A stretch of DNA of 62,134 nt from Helicobacteraceae bacterium (GTDB lineage: Bacteria > Campylobacterota > Campylobacteria > Campylobacterales > Sulfurimonadaceae), in assembly GCA_026988515.1 (NCBI GenBank), contig JALSLA010000019.1, positions 1 to 62,134 of the forward strand, given 5' to 3'. Of the stretch, positions 12,096-20,398 are shown in pieces. The notes below the pieces were generated by a model. The model was not told where the DNA came from and made no database searches. It saw only the letters and a list, made by a program, of their open reading frames with translations. A program made the position numbers and the translations under genes. Position 1 is the first letter of the stretch. Every line of letters begins with the position of its first letter.

Positions 12096-12251
12096 GTTGG
12101 AATTATAACACTTTTATAAGAGAAGTTAATTATATGAAAATATTAGTTAAAAGATAATAATTTTCTTTTAAGTTTTAAAGACTATAATTTCATATCATTT
12201 AAGTTAGTTGGACTTAAGTATTAAAAACAAAATTCAATTAAGGGGAAAAAT
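12096..12251. promoter_or_regulatory. Divergent promoter region between the PerR-like gene and the peroxidase
   Basis: This 156-bp, very AT-rich gap contains two TTATAA elements 10 bp apart (12103-12108 and 12113-12118) and GATAATAATTTTC, which resembles part of a Fur/PerR operator (TTATAATNATTATAA-type). No site is a full consensus match, so operator placement is a guess based on the gene pair. Confidence 0.4.
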
Positions 12252-13265
12252 ATGAAAGTTATTGCATTAAGTGCATTGGCAACAGTAACATTGATGGCAT
12301 CGCCATTGGTAGAGAGTGCGAAACAAGCAGGTTTGGTTGCAATTCCGGATTCGGAATCGGCACTGTTAAAGATGATTGACAATCCAAATAATCCGATTAC
12401 GGCAAAAAAAGTGGAGTTGGGTAAAAAACTCTATTTCGATCCGCGACTCTCAAAAAGCGGTATTATCAGCTGTAATACCTGTCACAATTTAGCTGAGGGC
12501 GGTGATGACGGTGTTCCTGCGGCAATCGGTCACAACTGGGCAATGAATCCGCACCACCTCAACTCACCGACGGTATATAACTCGGTATTTTTTGAATCGC
12601 AGTTTTGGGACGGACGTGATCCGGATTTAGAAAAACAGGCACAAGGACCGATTCAGGCACATCCGGAGATGGCGGCGACTAAAGAGCATGTTGAAAAAAC
12701 CGTGAACTCAATGCCGGAGTATGTGATGGAGTTCAAAAAAGCATACGGCAAAGATGTTACGGTAGATTTCAAAACCATTACCGAAACCATTGCGACTTTT
12801 GAGCGAACATTGACAACACCGTCACGATTTGATGACTTTTTAAACGGCTGTCCGAGTGCATTGAACAAAGCGGAACAAGAGGGGTTGAAGACTTTTATTG
12901 ACAAAGGATGTGCAACCTGTCACACCGGAGTTGCGCTTGGCGGTTCCATGCAGGCATTTGAGATTACGGCAAAATACAAACATGCCGGTTTGGGTGACTT
13001 TAAAGGAAACAAAGACGGTCTGGTTAAAGTACCGACATTGCGTAACATTACGCAAACGGCACCGTACTATCACAACGGCGGTATCTGGAGCTTGAAAGAG
13101 GCGATTGATGAGATGGGGCGAACACAGTTGGGTATTAAGTTAAGCGACAAAGAGATTGCCTCTATTGAGACGTTTCTTAAAACACTTGACGGCAGAAAAG
13201 CTGAATTGGTATATCCGCAACTTCCGGCTTCTACAGAAACAACTCCTAAGCCAAACGCCAATTAA
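12252..13265 (+). CDS. Dihaem cytochrome c peroxidase
   Basis: This periplasmic enzyme reduces hydrogen peroxide to water with electrons from c-type cytochromes. The 337-residue precursor has a signal peptide (MKVIALSALATVTLMASPL). It carries two haem motifs: CNTCH (about residue 76, high-potential-type site) and CATCH (about residue 219). Segments typical of the CcpA/MauG family (LGKKLYFDPRLSKSG, SPTVYNSVF, FWDGR, VPTLRNIT, PYYHNGG) are intact. GGGG precedes the ATG. It is divergent from a PerR-like repressor, a likely regulator. Confidence 0.94.
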   Translation: MKVIALSALATVTLMASPLVESAKQAGLVAIPDSESALLKMIDNPNNPITAKKVELGKKLYFDPRLSKSGIISCNTCHNLAEGGDDGVPAAIGHNWAMNPHHLNSPTVYNSVFFESQFWDGRDPDLEKQAQGPIQAHPEMAATKEHVEKTVNSMPEYVMEFKKAYGKDVTVDFKTITETIATFERTLTTPSRFDDFLNGCPSALNKAEQEGLKTFIDKGCATCHTGVALGGSMQAFEITAKYKHAGLGDFKGNKDGLVKVPTLRNITQTAPYYHNGGIWSLKEAIDEMGRTQLGIKLSDKEIASIETFLKTLDGRKAELVYPQLPASTETTPKPNAN

Positions 13266-13272
13266 CTGCTGG

Positions 13273-13286
13273 GCTCTTTCGAGAGC
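13273..13286. terminator. Hairpin between convergent genes
   Basis: GCTCT-TTCG-AGAGC forms a stable UUCG-capped stem between the peroxidase stop and the convergent DUF188 stop. An outer GCTG/CAGC pairing can extend it. There is no U-tract. Confidence 0.45.
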
Positions 13287-13736
13287 TTATCGGCAGCGCT
13301 TGGCCAAAAAAGCGTTAAGCTGATTGGCAAAAGCATGAGCATCTTTCGGTGAAAAGGGCTTTGGTCCTTTTGTTATGTCACCACATTCACGAATGGACTC
13401 CATGAGATTACGCATTGCCAAATAGTGCTTGATATTATCGGCACTGAAACGTTGACCGCGATGATCGATGGCATGTGCTTTTTTGGTAACGATACTATCA
13501 GCCAGGGGAATGTCAGCGGTGATGACGAGATCCCCTTCTTGAACCGATTCGGCAATAGCGGCATCAGCAACATCGGCACCTTGTGCAACTATAGTATAGG
13601 TTATATATTTAGATGTTCCCAGAGATATTTTTTTATTTGAGACGACAAAGGTTTCAATACGAAGTCGTTCAATGGCGCGCAACAGAATGGGTTTGAGCAG
13701 ATTGGGAAAGGCATCGCCATCAATAAAGAGTCGCAC
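13287..13736 (-). CDS. YaiI/YqxD family protein (DUF188)
   Basis: The 149-residue protein has the conserved features of the DUF188 family: LFIDGDAFPN at the N-terminus, ADVADAAIAE, DLVITADIPLA and the RNLMESIRECGDITKGPKPFS region. The fold is PIN/NYN-like with conserved acidic residues, which suggests a nuclease, but no function is established. It is followed by a DUF3365 gene on the same strand, which ends 9 nt upstream. Confidence 0.9.
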   Translation of the reverse strand: MRLFIDGDAFPNLLKPILLRAIERLRIETFVVSNKKISLGTSKYITYTIVAQGADVADAAIAESVQEGDLVITADIPLADSIVTKKAHAIDHRGQRFSADNIKHYLAMRNLMESIRECGDITKGPKPFSPKDAHAFANQLNAFLAKRCR

Positions 13737-13745
13737 GAATGCGCT

Positions 13746-14327
13746 CTATTTTGTAATGGTTACGACGATTGCACCGCGAAGGTCACTCATTTTGTATCCG
13801 GTTGCTTTATCGTTGGGATAGCTTGACTTTATAAAGTTGGCGAGTTTGGTATTGTTAGTGATATCACCGTGACATTTGAGACAGACACCTTTGTTAATAC
13901 GTAGCGGTTTGTAATATTTTGCCGTGGCACTGTCGACACGTTCTACTACATATTGTGGCAATATAACATGATTGTTTTGTAACTGTTGCAGTGCTTCTAA
14001 AATGGCTTTTTCCGAACCTTGTGCCGCATTGGCGGGATTGCGCTCATTCAGACTGATGCGCTTGACACTAATGTCCTTGCCGTATTTGGTGCTGACGTTA
14101 TCGGTAAGGGGAAAGGCTTTAGCAGAGCAAAATTTTGCTGCACCCAAGGGTCCTTCACTTTGAAGATGTTGTTTGAGATTTTTTCCAAGGGTTTGGATGA
14201 GGCTCGTTGCGACCTCATTACCCGTTTTGACGATGCTGTCATACTCCTCTTGCGGGGTCGTATAGGGGTTGGCAAGCAGTGATGTACCCAGTAGTGCGAG
14301 GGCGCTTAGGTAAGGTAATGTTTTCAT
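13746..14327 (-). CDS. DUF3365 (Tll0287-like) haem-c sensor protein
   Basis: The 193-residue precursor has a signal peptide (MKTLPYLSALALLGTSLLANP) and one haem c motif, CLKCH, near residue 146. GAAKFCSAKAF and RISLNERNPANAA are typical of the DUF3365 fold, which resembles PAS-like redox sensor domains. It has no attached output domain, so it is a stand-alone periplasmic haem protein of unknown partner. Haem attachment would need the CcsBA system encoded in this window. Confidence 0.87.
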   Translation of the reverse strand: MKTLPYLSALALLGTSLLANPYTTPQEEYDSIVKTGNEVATSLIQTLGKNLKQHLQSEGPLGAAKFCSAKAFPLTDNVSTKYGKDISVKRISLNERNPANAAQGSEKAILEALQQLQNNHVILPQYVVERVDSATAKYYKPLRINKGVCLKCHGDITNNTKLANFIKSSYPNDKATGYKMSDLRGAIVVTITK

Positions 14328-14398
14328 GCGATTTCCTTTATGAATTTCAGATAACTAATAATACTACATTATACTTATAATAAATTTGATGTAAATAA

Positions 14399-15700
14399 TT
14401 ATCTTTTTATGTAAGTTTGCAACCATGCAATCGCTTCCGATTTACATGTAAATTCTTGTCGTAGTTGCGCATTGTAGGCATCATTCAATAGGGTTTTAAA
14501 GCTTTTGGAAGGCTGAAGCCCCTGTGCAATAAGATCACGACCTTGAAGCAGTGGCTTGGGCGGATGATAAAATACATGTAAGGCCTGTGCCTTCTCGGCC
14601 AGCCATATTCCGGCTTCGAAGCGGTAGTGGTCCGTATGGCGGTGACATTTTCTCGCTATGGCTTCGGCAACGGGGAGCAGGTCGGCAATGCAGACGTTGA
14701 CAGAGAGCTTTAAAATTTCGGCTGAACCCGATTGCGCATCATACATCCGTTGCGGGTAGCGATTGTAACGCACCAGCGTACTAACGGCATCAATGAGTGC
14801 AGGATGCTGTGTCAGTCGGTGAAGAAAGGTTTTGCCCTCATGGGGCATTTTATGACAGAGAATGGCGAGCATGGCAACAAGATCTTTTGTGGCATCACCA
14901 CGTCGCATTGATGCCATGGTATCTAAAGTCAGCAGTGTATGATCAAAAAGATTCTTTTGTGAACGGCAGGTTTGCGATGCCATCGCATCAAGCTCGTCAA
15001 AATAGCGTAAGGCACCGAATGCTTTGAGCAGACGTATTCCTTCGGAGGGTTTGTCGGCATTGAGCAGCAATTTACGAAACTCTTCAAAAATACGCTCTTT
15101 TGGTAACGTTTGCAGTTCACCGGAGGCCACTATGGTACGGCAGAGTCGGTGGAGTGAGTCGCTAATGTGCAGATTAAAACGTGCCGCAAACTGCATGGCA
15201 CGATAGAGTCGCAGGGGGTCTTCAACAAACGTGTTTGCATCCACTTCACGCAAGAGCCCGTTTTTCAGGTCATCTTGCCCGCCGTAAGGGTCCAGCAGTG
15301 TGTCAGTTACGGTATTATAGCCTATGGCGTTGATGGTAAAGTCTCGTCGACGTGCCGCGGCGCTAAAGTCGAGTTGCTGTGCCGTATTGACACGAAAGCC
15401 TTTGTGGCCGGGGGCTATTTTAGATTCGGTACGCGGCAGGGAAATATCTAAAGAGAGTTCGTCTATGCGCATTTTCAACACACCAAAACTGCGCCCGACT
15501 TCATGAACGGTTCCAAACGTATTGAGAACGGTTTTGAGTGTTTCTATGTTGTTAGTCCCGTAGACTTCAATATCGATATCTTTGGAATATACATGCAGTA
15601 GGGTATCGCGTACGTATCCGCCGACGATAACCGGAGTCATCTTCTTGGCTATCAGTGCGTCGAGCAGCGGCATGAGCGTTAGCGGTAGGGCAATGAGCAT
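14399..15700 (-). CDS. cca: CCA-adding / poly(A) polymerase family nucleotidyltransferase
   Basis: The 433-residue protein belongs to the class II tRNA nucleotidyltransferase/PcnB family, which adds or repairs the 3' CCA of tRNA. The head domain contains VGGYVRDTLL followed by KDIDIEVYG, the metal-binding acidic pair. RRDFTINAIGYN and DPLRLYRAMQFAARF follow, then an HD-like helical region (about 240-330). The start codon directly abuts the stop of the upstream histidine kinase, so it is read in the phoU-phoB-phoR direction. CCA versus poly(A) activity cannot be separated from sequence alone. Confidence 0.88.
   Translation of the reverse strand: MLIALPLTLMPLLDALIAKKMTPVIVGGYVRDTLLHVYSKDIDIEVYGTNNIETLKTVLNTFGTVHEVGRSFGVLKMRIDELSLDISLPRTESKIAPGHKGFRVNTAQQLDFSAAARRRDFTINAIGYNTVTDTLLDPYGGQDDLKNGLLREVDANTFVEDPLRLYRAMQFAARFNLHISDSLHRLCRTIVASGELQTLPKERIFEEFRKLLLNADKPSEGIRLLKAFGALRYFDELDAMASQTCRSQKNLFDHTLLTLDTMASMRRGDATKDLVAMLAILCHKMPHEGKTFLHRLTQHPALIDAVSTLVRYNRYPQRMYDAQSGSAEILKLSVNVCIADLLPVAEAIARKCHRHTDHYRFEAGIWLAEKAQALHVFYHPPKPLLQGRDLIAQGLQPSKSFKTLLNDAYNAQLRQEFTCKSEAIAWLQTYIKR
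14441..14452. repeat. TTTACATGTAAA palindrome inside cca
   Basis: This is a perfect 12-mer within the 3' coding part of cca, encoding part of EFTCKSE. A second TACATGTA lies 130 bp away (14573) in the same gene but in a different codon register (LHV). Confidence 0.75.
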
Positions 15701-17095
15701 TTAAGATGCTTTGAATTTTTTAATGCTGAAGCTAAATGTTGAGCCTTCATGCAGACGGCTTTTAACGACAAGCGAGCTGTTATGAAGCTTTAAAATGTAG
15801 CTGACAATGGCCAGACCGATACCCATGGAGTTATCCCAGCTGTTTTTATGGACGCGGTAAAATTTTGAGCTAATCTTTTCGATCTCTTCAGCTTCAATGC
15901 CAATGCCGAAATCTTCGACCACAACGTCATTATCAGTTAAACTCAGACGAACATCCTCTTCGGAGTATTTAAGCGCATTGTCAATAAGATTGACGACAAC
16001 AAGCTCTATCATGGTTTTGTCGGCAAACACCCTGCGAGAGGTTCCCGTATAGATAACGGTACGGTTTTTATAACTTTTGGACATGTTGCTTGCAATCTCT
16101 TCAAGCAGCTCGCTAAGATCAAAATGGGTCGGTTTGATGCTTAAATCGTTATGCTCCAACTTGACCGACAGGCTCAACCGATCAAGCATACTGCTGATTT
16201 TGTGACTGTTAGAGAGGATTTTTTGTAAAAATTTTGTGCGTATTTGCGCATTGATTTCCGGATCGTCATGCAGGGTTTCGGCATAGCCCATAATGGAAGC
16301 AATCGGATTTTTGAATTCATGCGAGATAGCCGAGAGTATGTCGTTACGCTGTTTGTTAACCAAACGCAGTTTTGCCGTATATTTGCGTTTTTGTTTCTCG
16401 CGAGATGCCAATTTTTTAACAAGATTTTTTAGCAGTAAAGAGATCTGTAAAAATTCGTTAAAGTAGCGGGTTTTTACCACGGCTTTGTAATTTTTGTTGG
16501 AGATGGCATCAAGATATTGGGTGATTTGCATGATATCGTAACGGATGCGCTTGCTCATTTTTAACGAGACAACAATGGCAATAAGGGTCATGAGGGCAAA
16601 GATAATGAGCAGGTTGCGCCAGAGTGCATAAAAATTATGCATGATGCGCTCCAGACTGATGGACAGACGCAGGTAGATCGGATGCTGCTGCCAGATGATA
16701 CGTTTGGAAACATATAGAAAATCGGTTTTTAGAGTTTTCGAGTAACGGGTACTCATACCGAATGTTTGGGAGTTTGATGCTATCACTTCAGCGCGGTGAG
16801 CATGGTTTTCCATATGTTGTTTGTCCGTATTACTCTCGGCTATAACATTGCCGTTTGTATCAATAACGGTAATACGTAAGCCCGTGGCACGGTGCGCCTT
16901 TTTGACATACGTATCGAGACTCTCAACGGTATTGAGTTCCAATGCAATAAGGGCAATAGAGCTTTTGAGATGATCTTCATAATACTCAATAACTATATCT
17001 TTAAGGGTAATATAACTTGCCAACGAGGCTAAAAAGAGCGTGCCTAAGAAGAGACCGAGAAACTTAATAATAAAGACATGGTGAATGTTTAGCAC
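15701..17095 (-). CDS. Sensor histidine kinase, PhoR-like
   Basis: The 464-residue membrane kinase has a first transmembrane segment near 8-28, a periplasmic sensor region of about 125 residues, a second segment near 155-180, and then HisKA with the phospho-acceptor H259 in SAISHEFKNP. HATPase_c follows with an N box (NLIDNALKYS), G1 (EDFGIGI) and G2 (SMGIGLAI). The gene overlaps the response regulator by 7 nt, with phoU upstream and a shared Pho box, so a phosphate-sensing PhoR role is likely. The periplasmic domain is larger than in E. coli PhoR, so another signal is possible. Confidence 0.85.
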   Translation of the reverse strand: MLNIHHVFIIKFLGLFLGTLFLASLASYITLKDIVIEYYEDHLKSSIALIALELNTVESLDTYVKKAHRATGLRITVIDTNGNVIAESNTDKQHMENHAHRAEVIASNSQTFGMSTRYSKTLKTDFLYVSKRIIWQQHPIYLRLSISLERIMHNFYALWRNLLIIFALMTLIAIVVSLKMSKRIRYDIMQITQYLDAISNKNYKAVVKTRYFNEFLQISLLLKNLVKKLASREKQKRKYTAKLRLVNKQRNDILSAISHEFKNPIASIMGYAETLHDDPEINAQIRTKFLQKILSNSHKISSMLDRLSLSVKLEHNDLSIKPTHFDLSELLEEIASNMSKSYKNRTVIYTGTSRRVFADKTMIELVVVNLIDNALKYSEEDVRLSLTDNDVVVEDFGIGIEAEEIEKISSKFYRVHKNSWDNSMGIGLAIVSYILKLHNSSLVVKSRLHEGSTFSFSIKKFKAS

Positions 17096-17763
17096 AAGGT
17101 GTATCCGACACCTCGAACCGTTTTAATGTACTCTTTCTCTTTGTCGGGGTCAATTTTTTCTTTGAGGCGGTTAATGGCAACGTTGACCGTGCGATCTTGA
17201 TAGATGCCATCATTGCCCCAGACATGCTCAAGAAGATAATCACGATCGAGTACGACGTTATGATTGTTCATGAGGGTATGAAGCAGGTCAAATTCGAGTT
17301 TGGTCAACTCTACTTCCTGTTCTGCAACATGTAAAGTATGGGCATTAAGATTGAGCTTCATGTCGCGATGTTCCAAAATACCGTGGGACGCTTCGTGGCG
17401 TGTACGGCGTAAAACGGCTTTGATACGTAGAATCAGCTCTTTCATATTGAACGGTTTGGTAACATAGTCGTCACCGCCACGTTTGAATCCCTCTTCAATA
17501 TCGTTGTCACGATTTTTGGCGCTCAGGTAGATTACAGGGAGGTCAAAGCCTTTTGCACGAATCGAGGCAACAAACTCGCTCCCCTCTACTCCGGGAAGAT
17601 TGCGATCCATAATAAGCAGATCAACCGACTCCTCTTCGAGTGCCTGTTCGACATTTTTGGTATGCATAAAACCGAGGGTTTCAAAGCCTTCTTTAGCGAG
17701 GTTATACTCGATGAGCTCTAAAAGATCCTCTTCATCTTCGACAATAAGTATGAGTGTTTGCAT
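17089..17763 (-). CDS. phoB: OmpR-family response regulator, PhoB-like
   Basis: The receiver domain has acidic residues in VEDEED, phospho-acceptor D53 (IMDRNLPG) and K103 (TKPF). A winged-helix DNA-binding domain follows (LTKLEFDLLHTLM, DRTVNVAINRLKEKID, VRGVGYTL). The tracked start at 17811 is too early. AGAGGAA lies 5 nt before the ATG at 17763, giving MQTLILIVEDEEDLL and 224 residues. It sits between phoU and the kinase. It is the likely protein that binds the TGTAACC-N4-TGTWAYS repeats found here (inference). Confidence 0.88.
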   Translation of the reverse strand: MQTLILIVEDEEDLLELIEYNLAKEGFETLGFMHTKNVEQALEEESVDLLIMDRNLPGVEGSEFVASIRAKGFDLPVIYLSAKNRDNDIEEGFKRGGDDYVTKPFNMKELILRIKAVLRRTRHEASHGILEHRDMKLNLNAHTLHVAEQEVELTKLEFDLLHTLMNNHNVVLDRDYLLEHVWGNDGIYQDRTVNVAINRLKEKIDPDKEKEYIKTVRGVGYTLC

Positions 17764-17776
17764 CACATTCCTCTGT

Positions 17777-18451
17777 TTAGTAGACGTTGATGCTCCCGCC
17801 CTCTTTGGCATAGAGCATTAAATTGGCGATATTGACCGAACGATCGCATGAACGTTCGAGTTTTCGTAAGGTTCCCAGCACTTTGACATATTCAATAGAG
17901 AGCTCTTTTTCACCAATAATGAGATTCATAATCTCTTTCTCCAAAATAGCGAAAAGGTCATCGTTTTTACTCTCTTCGACCATTACTTTACGGTAATACT
18001 CGTCAATATTGCATATTGTAAACTCTTTAAAGCATTGCAAAAGATATTGTAACGCATTTATAGTACTTTTGTGTAGCTGTACAATAGTATTGTTTAGCGG
18101 TGTAAGGTGGCATTCACTTTCACAATGTTCCTTCATGCGGCGTGCATACTTTTTCACCCCGTCACCGATACGGACAATTTCATTGGTCATTTTAAGGTAG
18201 GAGACAAGCATACGAAGCTCGTTGGCTTCAGGACCAAAAAGGGCAAAGGTTTTAATAATTTCGTTGTCAATCGCGTTAGCATCACTTTGAATGGTTTTGA
18301 GTTGGGACTTTACGAGATCATATTCATCACTTTTATCGTGAATAAAGGCATCGAGTGTAAGCTGGTTGGAGACAATAATTTTTTCTAAAAGGGCGGTGAT
18401 CATCTCTTGGATTTCGGTAATTTTATTTTCGTAACGTTTTAACACGTTCAT
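17777..18451 (-). CDS. phoU: Phosphate transport regulator PhoU
   Basis: PhoU connects the Pst transporter to PhoR and keeps the Pho regulon off when phosphate is plentiful. The 224-residue all-helical protein has the double three-helix pattern of the family, including VSYLKMTNEIVRIGDGVKKYA and LRKLERSCDRSVNIANLML near the C-terminus with a D-R-N metal-site pattern. It is the first gene of phoU-phoB-phoR-cca and has its own Pho box at 18499-18516. It is separated from pstB, unlike in most operons. Confidence 0.9.
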   Translation of the reverse strand: MNVLKRYENKITEIQEMITALLEKIIVSNQLTLDAFIHDKSDEYDLVKSQLKTIQSDANAIDNEIIKTFALFGPEANELRMLVSYLKMTNEIVRIGDGVKKYARRMKEHCESECHLTPLNNTIVQLHKSTINALQYLLQCFKEFTICNIDEYYRKVMVEESKNDDLFAILEKEIMNLIIGEKELSIEYVKVLGTLRKLERSCDRSVNIANLMLYAKEGGSINVY

Positions 18452-18483
18452 CTCCTTGCTAACATAAATAAATAATATCTGAA

Positions 18484-18516
18484 AGAGTATAGGATTATGG
18501 TAACAGAAAGGTTACA
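18484..18516 (-). promoter_or_regulatory. Pho box and -10 element for phoU-phoB-phoR
   Basis: On the - strand TGTAACC-TTTC-TGTTACC (+ coordinates 18499-18516) is followed after 9 nt by TACTCT (18484-18489). It lies back to back with the pstS box 15 bp away, so one regulator could drive both directions. Confidence 0.7.
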
Positions 18517-18531
18517 AGCTGTATTGCCGAT

Positions 18532-18564
18532 TGTAATCAAACGGTTATCTTGCTTCTTTACAAT
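18532..18564 (+). promoter_or_regulatory. Pho box and -10 element for pstS
   Basis: TGTAATC-AAAC-GGTTATC (18532-18549) is followed after 9 nt by TACAAT (18559-18564). The box overlaps the upstream end of the tracked pstS ORF, which supports the downstream start at 18598. Confidence 0.72.
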
Positions 18565-18597
18565 GTCACCATCTTAAACGAAATGAGGAGAGATATT

Positions 18598-19602
18598 ATG
18601 ATAAAACGTATTGTTTCAGCGGCATTGATTGCAGCCGTTACGGTTACGGCATCGATTGCCGCCGATAAGATTAGCGGAGCGGGAGCATCGTTTCCGGCAC
18701 CACTCTATTATGATTGGGCATATAACTATCAAAAAGATACGAAAAGCCGAGTGAATTATCAGTCGATCGGTTCAGGCGGCGGTATTAAACAGATAAGCAA
18801 CCGTATTGTTGATTTTGGAGCATCGGATAAACCGTTGAAAACAAAAGAGTTAATGAAGAAGAAGTTACTGCAGTTTCCTACGGTTATCGGATCCATTGTA
18901 GTTGCCCATAATATCCCGGGTATTGCCGATGAAAAACTCAAGTTGAAAAACAGCGTGGTTGCCGATATTTTTTCGGGTAAAATCACCAAATGGAATGATC
19001 CGGCTATTCAGGCAGATAATGCAAAACTGACACTGCCCGATGAAAAAATCATTGTAGTGCGTCGCTCTGACGGTTCAGGGACAACCTATAACTTTACATA
19101 CTATTTAAGCAAAAGCTCCGATAACTGGAGAAATCATTTCGGTACGGGTAAAGCGATTGACTGGGCCGTTGGAATCGGCGGCAAAGGGAACGAGGGAGTA
19201 GCCAATTTACTCAAGCAGACACCGTATGCCATCGGTTATATTGAGACAGCTTATAAAGAAAAGAGCAAACTCGCGGCTGCAACGCTTCAGAGTGCAAGCG
19301 GAAAATGGGTCAGTGCCCGTGAAGAGAATTTTAAAGCAGCAGCAAAATATGCGTCTTGGACGAAAGAAGATAATTTCTATGCCATGCTGGCACTGCAGCC
19401 GGGTGATACATCGTATCCGATTGTAGCGGCAACGTTTATTTTGCTTCCGAAAGAGCATGTTGCAATGAATAAAAAAGTTATTGCTTTCTTTGACTATGCT
19501 TTTAAAAACGGTGACGCATCCGCGAAAAAGTTAGGATATATTCCCCTTCCTGAGGAGACAAAAGCAATGATTCGCGAGTATTGGAGTATGCACATTAAAT
19601 AG
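18598..19602 (+). CDS. pstS: Phosphate ABC transporter substrate-binding protein PstS
   Basis: This is the periplasmic phosphate-binding protein of the Pst importer. A signal peptide (MIKRIVSAALIAAVTVTASIA) precedes the mature start ISGAGASFPAPLYYDW. The phosphate-binding segments SIGSGGGIKQI, FGASDKPL and RSDGSGTT are present. The track starts at 18550, but GAGGAGA lies just upstream of the ATG at 18598 and the Pho promoter overlaps 18550, so I chose 18598 (334 residues). The gene stands apart from pstCAB, and a DUF2461 gene follows after 20 nt. Confidence 0.94.
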   Translation: MIKRIVSAALIAAVTVTASIAADKISGAGASFPAPLYYDWAYNYQKDTKSRVNYQSIGSGGGIKQISNRIVDFGASDKPLKTKELMKKKLLQFPTVIGSIVVAHNIPGIADEKLKLKNSVVADIFSGKITKWNDPAIQADNAKLTLPDEKIIVVRRSDGSGTTYNFTYYLSKSSDNWRNHFGTGKAIDWAVGIGGKGNEGVANLLKQTPYAIGYIETAYKEKSKLAAATLQSASGKWVSAREENFKAAAKYASWTKEDNFYAMLALQPGDTSYPIVAATFILLPKEHVAMNKKVIAFFDYAFKNGDASAKKLGYIPLPEETKAMIREYWSMHIK

Positions 19603-19622
19603 CCTTAGGCTATAATGGCGGT

Positions 19623-20312
19623 ATGAGTTTTACCGCCTTTCCCCAAGCAAGCCTCGATTTTCTGGCGCGTATTCGTCGCAACAATACGAAAGAGTGGTTT
19701 GAAGCCCACCGAGAAGAGTATGAAAAACTTATACTGACCCCCTCCCGCTCCTGTGTGGTGGAGCTCGGTGAGCATCTTCAAGCCTTGGTGCCGACAATTA
19801 ACGCTACCCCCAAAGTTAACGGATCGCTCTTTCGTATCTACCGCGATCTACGTTTTTCCAAAGATAAAACCCCTATTAAGAGTCGGATCGGATTGATCTT
19901 TTGGCAAGGTCGCGGAAGACGGATGCAAAGCAGTGCTTTTTATCTGCATTTTTCACCCGATGAACTGTTTGTTGCCGCCGGCATACGCAAATTTTCGACA
20001 CAGATGCTGACATGTTATAGAGAGTACATCAACACGGCACGGCATCGTGAAGAGCTGCACAGCATTTTAGAAACAATGCGCACAGAGGGGTTGACGATAC
20101 CGCCACCCAAATACAAACGACTTCCCCGTAGCTTTGATACGAGCTTGAGTGAAGAGCTGCTCACCCGCTATGACAGCATGTATGTCAGTAGTGTTTTTCC
20201 GTCTGAAATGATCCACTCTCAAGAGTTCATTCCCAGAGTGTTTGCAAGCTATGCGGCCATGTTGCCGTTACAGCAGTGGGTCTATGAGATGACGATGACG
20301 TGTGAGTCATGA
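19623..20312 (+). CDS. DUF2461 family protein
   Basis: The 229-residue cytosolic protein matches the DUF2461 (TIGR02453) family through NTKEWFEAHREEYE near residue 20, GSLFRIYRDLRFSKDKTPIK near 70, and the HFSPDELFVAAGI segment. No biochemical function is established for the family. It follows pstS after only 20 nt with no visible terminator, so it is probably phosphate-regulated by readthrough (inference). Confidence 0.88.
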   Translation: MSFTAFPQASLDFLARIRRNNTKEWFEAHREEYEKLILTPSRSCVVELGEHLQALVPTINATPKVNGSLFRIYRDLRFSKDKTPIKSRIGLIFWQGRGRRMQSSAFYLHFSPDELFVAAGIRKFSTQMLTCYREYINTARHREELHSILETMRTEGLTIPPPKYKRLPRSFDTSLSEELLTRYDSMYVSSVFPSEMIHSQEFIPRVFASYAAMLPLQQWVYEMTMTCES

Positions 20313-20398
20313 TTTTACATGTAACCGGTTCTTTTAAGAGATGCTGTTACTTCTCTTGGCTATGATTTCAAAAATTTTTAATAAAAGAGCATGACGAT

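Noticed and set aside
20313-20345. Pho box upstream of the EptA-like gene
   Set aside because: Only one TGTAACC half-site is present. The second repeat and the N9-TANNNT -10 box are missing.
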